DNA of 64,000 bases from Paraglaciecola arctica (lineage in GTDB: Bacteria; Pseudomonadota; Gammaproteobacteria; Enterobacterales; Alteromonadaceae), in NCBI RefSeq assembly GCF_018861065.1, contig NZ_JAHKQO010000036.1, positions 521,865 to 585,864 on the forward strand, read 5' to 3'. Shown here in pieces: positions 9,570 through 16,254 of the stretch (its first letter is position 1; each line of letters opens with the position of its first letter). The position numbers and the translations under genes are program-made. The notes beneath the pieces are model-generated. The model saw only the letters and a list, made by a program, of their open reading frames with translations, ran no database searches and was not told the DNA's origin.

Positions 9570-10426
9570 GAGTTGTTCTCCTGTGTCATTACTCCCACAA
9601 AAATATCCGCCAAAGTAGGGGAGCTAATCTTACCTAGAGAAGCCAATGTCACGGGATCAACATTGTCGAATAACATGCTAGTTATGCCCATCATGCTATT
9701 AGTAAAAAGTGGCTGGTGAAGCTTTGCTTGTTCGAGGTGTTCGTTGTCGACGGCCAACAATTTAAACCTATTTCGAATGTCATCGACACTTTGAGCCAAA
9801 ACAATTTGGCCATCACGAATAAACGCGACATCGGTAAGGATATGTTCAATTTCTTCTATTTGATGAGTCGTGACTAAGATACATTTATTTTCATCGTAAA
9901 AATCTTCTAAGAGATGTGTGTAAAACTGCCTTCGGGTCAGGATATCTAATCCTAGAGTAGGCTCATCTAAAATAAGTATTTTTGCGTTAACTGCCAAAAT
10001 TAATGCTAGATGTAACTGGGTAACCATGCCCTTAGATAAGGTTTTTACTTTTGCAGTAGCGGCAATATTGGTTTTAGCCAAAAACATTTCAGCTTTTTGT
10101 CGATCAAAATTAGGGTGCACCCCCTGCATATAAGTTAAAACTTGATTCACTTTTATCCACTTTGGCAATACGGCTACATCAGCAATATAAGCCACATCAT
10201 TAAGCATTTTTTCGCGATTCTTACTTGGGTTATAACCTAAAACGTCAATCTCCCCATCGTAGCGAATTAACCCTAGTAATGCCTGCAAACAGGTTGTTTT
10301 GCCAGCTCCATTTGGCCCTACTAAACCTAAGATTTGCCCTGCCTCTAGATTTAGATGAACATCCTTTAGTACCTGCTTATTTTTATAAGACTTATGCAAT
10401 CCTGAAATCGAGATCATCGCTGACAT
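9566..10426 (-). CDS. ABC transporter ATP-binding protein
   Basis: The 286-residue ATPase shows Walker A (G-P-N-G-A-G-K-T-T near residues 38-46), an LSKGM signature in place of LSGGQ (common in YtrB-type exporters), Walker B (I-L-I-L-D-E-P-T-L-G-L-D) and the switch histidine in T-T-H-Q. It is the middle gene of a three-gene operon. Its ATG overlaps the stop of the GntR regulator at 10426, and its stop overlaps the start of the permease. Confidence 0.93.
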   Translation of the reverse strand: MSAMISISGLHKSYKNKQVLKDVHLNLEAGQILGLVGPNGAGKTTCLQALLGLIRYDGEIDVLGYNPSKNREKMLNDVAYIADVAVLPKWIKVNQVLTYMQGVHPNFDRQKAEMFLAKTNIAATAKVKTLSKGMVTQLHLALILAVNAKILILDEPTLGLDILTRRQFYTHLLEDFYDENKCILVTTHQIEEIEHILTDVAFIRDGQIVLAQSVDDIRNRFKLLAVDNEHLEQAKLHQPLFTNSMMGITSMLFDNVDPVTLASLGKISSPTLADIFVGVMTQENNS

Positions 10427-10788
10427 TATTGACTCTCCTTAGATGGTTGTGAAAGTTCCGAAACGGAAAGCTTAAGTCGTGAAATTTTCTGCAAAATTTG
10501 TGGCCACTCAGTGCTTAGAAAATATTCACGTTCCTTATCCAATATAATGTGGGCTGCACCTGTTTTAACGAACAAACCTTTACCACGTTGTTTTTCAACA
10601 TAGTCTTCGTCTTGCAACATTTGATAAGCCTTAGAAATAGTAATGGGATTGAGCTGATATTCTGCCGCCACTTTTCTTACTGAAGGAAGTGCTTCACCTT
10701 CTTTAATATTGCCGTCTAGAATACGCTTGATGATTTGCTCATAAAGCTGAATGTAGATGGGAGCATCCCCATCCCAATGAATTGTCAT
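10426..10788 (-). CDS. GntR-family regulator, YtrA subfamily
   Basis: The 120-residue protein has an N-terminal winged helix of the GntR type (P-I-Y-I-Q-L-Y-E-Q-I at residues 10-19; L-P-S-V-R-K-V-A-A-E-Y near 39-49; N-P-I-T-I-S-K-A-Y) and a short helical tail without a ligand domain, as in YtrA. YtrA regulators usually repress the ABC operon in which they are encoded, and this one is the first gene of exactly such an operon. Confidence 0.9.
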   Translation of the reverse strand: MTIHWDGDAPIYIQLYEQIIKRILDGNIKEGEALPSVRKVAAEYQLNPITISKAYQMLQDEDYVEKQRGKGLFVKTGAAHIILDKEREYFLSTEWPQILQKISRLKLSVSELSQPSKESQ

Positions 10789-10939
10789 TTGTTACTCCTA
10801 GATCGCTACATAGTAGTGTTATACATCACCAACACACCAAATGTAAACCTAGGTCAAAGTCACTTTGTAAGAAATTGTTATTTAGTTGAACTGCTGTTGT
10901 GCGGTTGCAATTCTATACACAACTGCATAACACAACAAT

Positions 10940-11983
10940 TTAGATAGAGTTGGCACGAACTAACTTAGGAATGAGTATCTTTTGTAGTTGATACAAGATC
11001 ATCGCCGCTAGCGCTATCGCGCTACTTTGGTAAAGCATTCCCATCATTTCTGAGTGTCCACCATGGGATAACTGCATTTGCCAGTTGAAGCGTTCAAAAA
11101 GGAAATTCAAAATTAAACCAGCAGTTAATGCGCTGCTTGTTATTGCCATCAGATATAACACCAGTTCGCGTTTACCTAGCTCGTTCTTAATTACCATTAA
11201 AGTAGCAATATTAGTCGCAGGTCCGGTTAGCATAAATACTAATGCCGCACCTGGCGTTATCCCCGACAACAATAAACCTACAGCAATAGGAGTTGAAGCT
11301 GTAGCACATACGTACATAGGGATAGAGATCAACACTACTAGCAACATGGCGACTATGGAGTTTGAATACTGACTTAAGAAACCTTCTGGCACTAAAGTCG
11401 TGACCAAAGCGGCAAAAAATATTCCAATCAAAAACCACAGCATGAAATCCCGAAGCAGTTGACCAAAACCGAATACAAATACCGCCTGAATTTTTTCACT
11501 TATTGACGCGTTCTTGGAAGAAGATGCAGCTTTAGCAGCGTGACAACAACTGTTTACTTTAGCCGCGGGTTGCTCGGTGATATTGTCTGGCTTTCCAAAC
11601 CATAAGACCAATAGACCGGTAAAAATAGCAGACATTATTGCAGCTATCGGTCGAGCGATTGCCATAATTGGACCCATTAGTGCGTAGGTAATTCCGATTG
11701 AGTCAACTCCGGTTTCTGGTGTGGCGACTAAGAAGCTTGCAGTGCTAGCCTTATTCGCCCCGCTGCGTCTGATCCCCATAGCTACTGGAATGACCGAACA
11801 TGAGCATAGCGGTAATGGCGCGCCAATTAGAGCAGCGGATACAACAGAACTTTTGCGTCCTAAGGTTTTTTCTACCAAAGAACGAGGTACCCACTGGTTA
11901 ATTATTCCAGCAATTAACATTCCCAAAAGTAAAAAAGGAGCTGATTCAGTAAAAAGCAGCACAAAATTTGAAATAAATTCCAT
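10940..11983 (-). CDS. SO_0444-family Cu/Zn efflux permease
   Basis: The 347-residue inner-membrane protein has eight or so hydrophobic helices. It carries the A-P-L-P-L-C-S-C-S-V-I-P-V motif of the DUF318/SO_0444 permeases and a central cytoplasmic loop with C-C-H (V-N-S-C-C-H-A) that may bind metal. The family exports copper or zinc in Shewanella-type bacteria. It lies 4 bases downstream of a ZntR-like regulator, so it is almost certainly metal-induced. Zn2+ is the favoured substrate given the regulator; copper is not excluded. Confidence 0.88.
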   Translation of the reverse strand: MEFISNFVLLFTESAPFLLLGMLIAGIINQWVPRSLVEKTLGRKSSVVSAALIGAPLPLCSCSVIPVAMGIRRSGANKASTASFLVATPETGVDSIGITYALMGPIMAIARPIAAIMSAIFTGLLVLWFGKPDNITEQPAAKVNSCCHAAKAASSSKNASISEKIQAVFVFGFGQLLRDFMLWFLIGIFFAALVTTLVPEGFLSQYSNSIVAMLLVVLISIPMYVCATASTPIAVGLLLSGITPGAALVFMLTGPATNIATLMVIKNELGKRELVLYLMAITSSALTAGLILNFLFERFNWQMQLSHGGHSEMMGMLYQSSAIALAAMILYQLQKILIPKLVRANSI

Positions 11984-11987
11984 AAAG

Positions 11988-12386
11988 TTATTCCTGTTCT
12001 AAGGCTGAAATGATCGAACAAAATTCGGCGCTTTCTTGGCCGCCACAACAAAAATACTCGAGTTGTTGTAAAGTATTTTGCATTTGTTTGAGTTTCGCAA
12101 TTTGTTGCTCTATTTCCGTAATTTTAGTTACTGTAATCTGCTTGGCTTCTGCACAGACATGCTGATCTTTGTTATGTTTTATTGCTAACAATGCAGAGGT
12201 TTCAGCTAAACTAAAACCACACTCTTTACTACGTTTGATAAACTTAGCCGTAATCAAATCGTCCTGTGAATAGATACGATAGTTTTTGTCGCTGCGCCTA
12301 GATGCACTGAATAGTCCTGTTTTGTCGTAATATCTCAAGGTATGGGCGCTAATTCCTGAACGCGCCGCTAAATCGCCTATTTTCAT
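11988..12386 (-). CDS. zntR: MerR-family metal sensor, ZntR-like
   Basis: The 132-residue regulator has an N-terminal MerR helix-turn-helix (I-G-D-L-A-A-R-S-G-I-S, then L-R-Y-Y-D-K-T-G-L), a coiled-coil dimer helix and a metal-binding end. The C-terminal C-C-G-x-x-x-x-x-x-C-S-I-x-x-A-L-E-Q pattern and the single Cys around residue 77 correspond to the zinc ligands of E. coli ZntR. MerR activators untwist a promoter with a long spacer, and such a promoter is present just upstream (12411-12442). The regulator and the permease form one operon, so it probably controls itself. I am less sure of the exact metal than of the family. Confidence 0.85.
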   Translation of the reverse strand: MKIGDLAARSGISAHTLRYYDKTGLFSASRRSDKNYRIYSQDDLITAKFIKRSKECGFSLAETSALLAIKHNKDQHVCAEAKQITVTKITEIEQQIAKLKQMQNTLQQLEYFCCGGQESAEFCSIISALEQE

Positions 12387-12410
12387 GCCGCCTCCACAAT
12401 CAATAACTCT

Positions 12411-12442
12411 ATGATAATCCTTAGAGTAGCATCTAAGGTCAA
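12411..12442 (-). promoter_or_regulatory. MerR-type promoter/operator for zntR-permease
   Basis: On the minus strand a -35 box TTGACC (12437-12442) and a -10 box TATCAT (12411-12416) are separated by 20 bases, the over-long spacing typical of MerR-controlled promoters. Centred in the spacer is a perfect 7-bp dyad, CCTTAGA-6-TCTAAGG (12419-12438). The zntR ATG is about 25 bases downstream of the -10 box. Confidence 0.8.
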
Positions 12443-12578
12443 GTAACGATTGGACCTTAGACGTAAATATATTTCTTAGTGATTTCCCATAATCTTAATT
12501 AGGCAGAAGAATTGGGTGAGTTGATTTAGAACAAACCATTGTTAATAAGTTGTTAATAACCTCGCAAAATATCAATAC

Positions 12579-12617
12579 TAAATTACACTTAGTAGAAATT
12601 TTAAGAGGCATAATATT
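12579..12617 (+). repeat. Leader repeat, copy 1 (upstream of first solute-binding protein)
   Basis: Two blocks, TAAATTACACTT (12579-12590) and GCATAATATT (12608-12617), recur in the same order before the next gene (13606-13639). Here the second block is followed directly by the ATG at 12618. Confidence 0.7.
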
Positions 12618-13463
12618 ATGAAAATTGGCCACATCCTTTTAATGATACTTTTATGTTTTACTATTAACGCTTGTAAACCAGAACCCACTAACGAACAAGT
12701 CAAAGTCTCCCCAGTAATAGCAAACGCAGTCCCATCCCTTCACGATGAAAACGCTACGACTGTGAATTGTCAATTCGTACTAGGGTTTGACGCGTGGGAA
12801 CCCTATCAATATGTTGATGTAGGAGGCAGGGTTGCGGGTTTGGATATTGAATTAGTTGCAGCAGTCGCTGAACAAATGGGATGCGAATTAACCTATCAAC
12901 AAGGTACTTGGGTTGATTTATTGATGGCCTTAAAGGAAGGTGAAGTTGACATTCTTCTTGGCGCATCAAAGACCGAAAGTAGAGAACAATTTGCGTTTTT
13001 TAGCGACCCATACCGAATGGAAGAGTTTTCTTTATATATTCGTAAGGAAGATACTGACAAAGCTGAGTATAAGACATTAACCGACTTCATTAGCAATGAC
13101 AGTAAAATAGGCATAGTCGGTGACTATGTATATGGACCAGAGGTATCAATTTTATTAGATGGTGCAGATACGTCCAAATATTTTGTGAACGCCATTATGG
13201 GTGAACTCAATGTCGCTAGGTTATTGGATGGTGATATTGATGGATTCCTAGAAGATAGTTTTGTGGGTGCGACTTTATTACGACGCAAAGCATTACAAGA
13301 CTACATTGTTGCTCATGGCCTCACCATCCATACAGGCGACGCTTATGTGATGTTTAGTCAAAAAAGTGTCTCGCTAGAACAGCGAGACACTTTTAATGAG
13401 CAACTTCAAAAAGTTAAAAAAACTGAGCATTATCAAGATATTTTAGATAAATATTCTTTTTAA
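12618..13463 (+). CDS. Orphan lipoprotein solute-binding protein (SBP_bac_3)
   Basis: The 281-residue protein has a lipoprotein signal (lipobox I-N-A-C, Cys19) and a family 3 periplasmic binding domain: F-D-A-W-E-P-Y-Q-Y near residues 55-63, G-L-D-I-E-L-V-A-A-V-A-E-Q-M-G-C, W-x-D-L-L-M-A-L, G-x-x-D-I-L-L-G-A-S-x-T-x-x-R. These bind amino acids or similar polar molecules. No permease or ATPase gene is adjacent, so it may serve a distant transporter or a sensor. A terminator-like hairpin lies inside its 3' end. Its leader matches that of the next gene, a different solute-binding family. Confidence 0.85.
   Translation: MKIGHILLMILLCFTINACKPEPTNEQVKVSPVIANAVPSLHDENATTVNCQFVLGFDAWEPYQYVDVGGRVAGLDIELVAAVAEQMGCELTYQQGTWVDLLMALKEGEVDILLGASKTESREQFAFFSDPYRMEEFSLYIRKEDTDKAEYKTLTDFISNDSKIGIVGDYVYGPEVSILLDGADTSKYFVNAIMGELNVARLLDGDIDGFLEDSFVGATLLRRKALQDYIVAHGLTIHTGDAYVMFSQKSVSLEQRDTFNEQLQKVKKTEHYQDILDKYSF
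13362..13394. terminator. Perfect 14-bp hairpin inside the coding region
   Basis: AAAAGTGTCTCGCT (13362-13375) and AGCGAGACACTTTT (13381-13394) form a perfect inverted repeat with a 5-base loop, an A run before and four T after. It looks like a bidirectional intrinsic terminator but lies about 70 bases upstream of the stop codon of the solute-binding gene. Whether it ends transcription is untested. Confidence 0.5.
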
Positions 13464-13605
13464 ATGCGGCTGTTTTGGGTGCTTATGTCATATTTAATAT
13501 GTGAATTTCTCAGACCTTCCCCAACAAAGTGTAACGAATTTGAATATCACTCGTTAATTTACCGCTACATCATTGCAATTTGTTGAACTGGTACGATTAA
13601 CGTAT

Positions 13606-13639
13606 TAAATTACACTTGGGAGAAAAGGAGCATAATATT
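13606..13639 (+). repeat. Leader repeat, copy 2 (upstream of second solute-binding protein)
   Basis: TAAATTACACTT (13606-13617) and GCATAATATT (13630-13639) repeat the blocks found before the preceding gene. In this copy the triplet that aligns with the ATG of copy 1 reads CGC, so the canonical start codon is missing. Confidence 0.7.
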
Positions 13640-14872
13640 CGCATTTTAGTAGTTGCACTTATCGCGGTTGTAACCTTTCCAGGGTTCGCTAAACAAGAGC
13701 TCAAAATAGCCGCGTCTATTTCAAACAGTTCGCAACGCGCCGCCTATTATAATTTAGCCCGAGCATACGAAGACGCCAATCCAAATATACAAATCAATAT
13801 AACCTCCTACACGAGCGAGATATATAAAACTAAATTCCCACAAATGTTGGTATCAAACCAATATGACATTTTGTATTGGCATGCTGGCGAACGTTTATTT
13901 GAGTATATTGAACAAAACAAAATTGCTGCAATAGACCATATAATAACGACTACTGAAATGGAGCAGTTATATGATCAAGCCGTTATTGATGCTGTTTCGT
14001 TTAAAGAAAAAAGCTACGCGTTGCCAATATCCTACTATCAAATTGGCTTTTATTATCCTAAACCTTTGTTCTCAAGGTTAAAGTTGTCCGAACCACAAAG
14101 TTGGCAGCAATTTCTTGAGGTTTGTGAAATTCTTAAGAAAAATAATGTTCCTCCTATCTATATAGGTAGTAAAAGCAATTGGCCTGCCACAGCTTGGTTT
14201 GACTATTTGAATTTACGTCTTAACGGCATAACATTTCACAAAGAATTAATGCGCGGGCATATCTCTTATTTAGATGTGAGAATTACAAACGTCCTCAAAA
14301 AAATCCAAGAAATTACTACGGCCGGCTACTTTATTGAAAATCATCAAGACTTAGAATGGAAGCAAGGTCTCCCATTACTATTTAGGAACCTGATTGGTAT
14401 GTCAATGCTCGGTAATTACGCAGTGCAGGGATTTCCCGAAACGGTTAAAAATGACATTGGCTTTTTCAAATTCCCCGTTTTTGAAGGACAATCTACTTAT
14501 TACGAAGAAGTACCACTTGATGTGTTAGTTATGCCCGTAACAAATAACAAAAAAGAATTAACCCAATCCTTCATTAAGTTTGCGGCACTCAGTAATAACC
14601 AAGAACAATTCAACAATAATCTAGGCATAATGTCGCCTCATAGAGGTGCTCAACAAAACAATTCAAGTCTTGCACAAGAAGCCTATGAAACTATTGTTGG
14701 GGCTGAGGGTATAACCCAGTTTTTTGACCGTGATAGCAAAAAGATTTACGGTGATCAAATCATGCCTCTCATCGACGCATTTATGGTCAATCTAAACATC
14801 GAATATACTCAAAAATCCTTAGAAGAAGTAAGGCTTAGAATACTAAGTGACGAGTCGAATAAACATAACTAA
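13637..14872 (+). CDS. Extracellular solute-binding protein family 1, probable ATT start
   Basis: The 411-residue protein resembles sugar-binding ABC components of family 1: a signal peptide (I-L-V-V-A-L-I-A-V-V-T-F-P-G-F-A), L-A-R-A-Y-E-D-A-N-P-N-I near the N-terminus, Y-D-I-L-Y-W-H-A-G-E and a late F-I-K-F-A-A-L-S. There is no ATG near the signal peptide. A strong ribosome site (AAGGAG, 13625-13630) lies 6 bases before an ATT at 13637, which I take as the start; a TTG at 13616 in the same frame has no ribosome site. A sequencing error or a null mutation is an alternative. No permease is adjacent; the cytosine deaminase gene follows after 21 bases. Confidence 0.75.
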   Translation: MRILVVALIAVVTFPGFAKQELKIAASISNSSQRAAYYNLARAYEDANPNIQINITSYTSEIYKTKFPQMLVSNQYDILYWHAGERLFEYIEQNKIAAIDHIITTTEMEQLYDQAVIDAVSFKEKSYALPISYYQIGFYYPKPLFSRLKLSEPQSWQQFLEVCEILKKNNVPPIYIGSKSNWPATAWFDYLNLRLNGITFHKELMRGHISYLDVRITNVLKKIQEITTAGYFIENHQDLEWKQGLPLLFRNLIGMSMLGNYAVQGFPETVKNDIGFFKFPVFEGQSTYYEEVPLDVLVMPVTNNKKELTQSFIKFAALSNNQEQFNNNLGIMSPHRGAQQNNSSLAQEAYETIVGAEGITQFFDRDSKKIYGDQIMPLIDAFMVNLNIEYTQKSLEEVRLRILSDESNKHN

Positions 14873-14893
14873 ACCAACATTAAAGGTGATCAA

Positions 14894-15331
14894 ATGGATA
14901 AATTCATGCAAGAAGCAATTAAAGAGGCTCAGCAAGGATTGGCCGAAGGTGGGATCCCTATCGGTTCAGTTATCGTGCATAACAACAAAATTATAGGTCG
15001 CGGGCATAACAGGCGAGTTCAAAATGGCAGCCCTATATTGCACGGTGAGATGGATGCATTTGAAGATGCTGGACGTCAATCTGCGCAAACCTATAAAGAA
15101 TCGATTATGTACACTACCTTGTCTCCCTGTGCTATGTGTACAGGGGCGATAATTTTATATGGTATACCCAAGGTTGTAATTGGAGAAAATCACACATTTA
15201 TGGGAGAAGAAGCCTTACTTCAATCCAAAGGCATTTCAGTAAAAGTATTACAAAACCAACAATGCATCGATTTAATGCAGGGTTTTATCGACTCAAAACC
15301 TCAACTTTGGAATGAAGATATAGGCGAATAA
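14894..15331 (+). CDS. Fungal-type cytosine deaminase
   Basis: The 145-residue zinc enzyme should deaminate cytosine to uracil. The zinc site is H50-G-E52 plus S-P-C79-A-M-C82, with Glu52 as proton shuttle. Several stretches agree closely with what I recall of yeast Fcy1: R-G-H-N-x-R, Y-T-T-L-S-P-C, C-T-G-A-I-I, Y-G-I-P, V-G-E-N and the C-terminal F-I-D-x-x-P-x-x-W-x-E-D-I-G-E. It is therefore the small single-domain type and not the amidohydrolase CodA. A good ribosome site (AAAGGTGATC) precedes the ATG. It follows the solute-binding protein by 21 bases, which may indicate a shared transcript. Confidence 0.88.
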   Translation: MDKFMQEAIKEAQQGLAEGGIPIGSVIVHNNKIIGRGHNRRVQNGSPILHGEMDAFEDAGRQSAQTYKESIMYTTLSPCAMCTGAIILYGIPKVVIGENHTFMGEEALLQSKGISVKVLQNQQCIDLMQGFIDSKPQLWNEDIGE

Positions 15332-15442
15332 AAGACAAACAAACCGAACCAAAAGAAAAATAAATTCAACTTAAAGTTAAATATATTTTACATGAAGCAT
15401 ATTATAGATTACTTTATTACTCTTAGAAAATGAGGGGAATTT

Positions 15443-15913
15443 ATGGATATGTCTTTTAGAGAGAAGAGTATTTGGATTTCGTTAATAAGTACGTTACTTA
15501 TTTTTGGTGGCTATTTTTTAAATATACTTTCTTTAGGCGGTGTTTCGGCAGAGGTGTCACAATCTGCCACACTCGGATTATTTTTGCGAGCTTTGGTACT
15601 TATCATCATTGTTGAAATTGTATTTCAAGGAATGTTGGCCATAAGTAATCGTAAGGAAGCTGATCTGGGCGCTGATGAAAGGGACAAGTTATTCGAATAT
15701 AAAGCTAATAGTTTGGGTTATGTCATCTTGGTGATCGGGGTATTTGTTACATTAGGACGAGTTGTTTTTCTCGAACTAAACCCAGAGTTTTTTGAGCAAT
15801 CAAATACATTTAACATTCCTCTTTTGACTGCACACATTTTATTATTCAGTTTTATATTTTCGGAAGTTGTTAGATTTTCAGCACAACTATATTACTACAG
15901 AAGTGGTCACTAA
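15443..15913 (+). CDS. Four-helix integral membrane protein
   Basis: The 156-residue protein has four hydrophobic segments (about residues 10-30, 42-65, 90-110 and 125-148) and a charged loop with A-D-E-R-D-K after the second. I do not recognise a named family. Similar small membrane proteins are often encoded with a compact XRE regulator, as here: the regulator's ATG lies one base after this gene's stop. A GAGGGGA ribosome site precedes the ATG. Confidence 0.75.
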   Translation: MDMSFREKSIWISLISTLLIFGGYFLNILSLGGVSAEVSQSATLGLFLRALVLIIIVEIVFQGMLAISNRKEADLGADERDKLFEYKANSLGYVILVIGVFVTLGRVVFLELNPEFFEQSNTFNIPLLTAHILLFSFIFSEVVRFSAQLYYYRSGH

Positions 15914-15914
15914 C

Positions 15915-16130
15915 ATGAGCGCACTTCCTATCAAAAATAAGATCCGCGAGTTACGCTTTTTTGCCGAAGAAATGACCCAACAAGAGCTCGCAGAATTGGT
16001 TGGTGTGACACGACAAACAATCATGGCAATTGAAAAAAGTAAATACTCACCAACTCTCGAAGTTGCCTTTAAAATTGCAGAGGTATTTGGGCAATCTATC
16101 GATGAGGTGTTCCAATATGAATCGTCCTAA
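15915..16130 (+). CDS. Small XRE-family transcriptional regulator
   Basis: The 71-residue protein is essentially one helix-turn-helix of the YgzD/YozG type: N-K-I-R-E-L-R, T-Q-Q-E-L-A-E-L-V-G-V-T-R-Q-T-I, I-E-K-S-K-Y-S-P-T-L and a closing F-x-x-S-I-D-E-V-F. I chose the ATG at 15915, just after the stop of the membrane protein, rather than an upstream in-frame start inside that gene. It probably regulates the pair itself. Confidence 0.88.
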   Translation: MSALPIKNKIRELRFFAEEMTQQELAELVGVTRQTIMAIEKSKYSPTLEVAFKIAEVFGQSIDEVFQYESS

Positions 16131-16131
16131 A

Positions 16132-16159
16132 CACACACAAAAATGCACTTTTGTGTGTG
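16132..16159. repeat. 11-bp inverted repeat after the XRE gene
   Basis: CACACACAAAA (16132-16142) and TTTTGTGTGTG (16149-16159) pair around a 6-base loop immediately after the stop codon. It may protect or end the transcript, together with the stronger terminator that follows. Confidence 0.45.
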
Positions 16160-16193
16160 CTCAATTGCAGCGCAACAATATCATTGTTTGACT

Positions 16194-16226
16194 AAAAAAA
16201 TGCCGTATAAAATACGGCATTTTTTT
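16194..16226. terminator. Bidirectional intrinsic terminator
   Basis: AAAAAAATGCCGTA (16194-16207) and TACGGCATTTTTTT (16213-16226) form a perfect 14-bp stem with a 5-base loop and T runs on both strands. It separates the XRE gene from the convergent GNAT-nitrilase gene. Confidence 0.9.
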
Positions 16227-16254
16227 GTTTCAATATAAATAAGTGAATACTTAC

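Noticed and set aside
16132-16159. Small RNA gene at the CA/TG hairpin after the XRE gene
   Set aside because: No promoter is visible between the gene stop and the hairpin; more simply a 3'-end structure.
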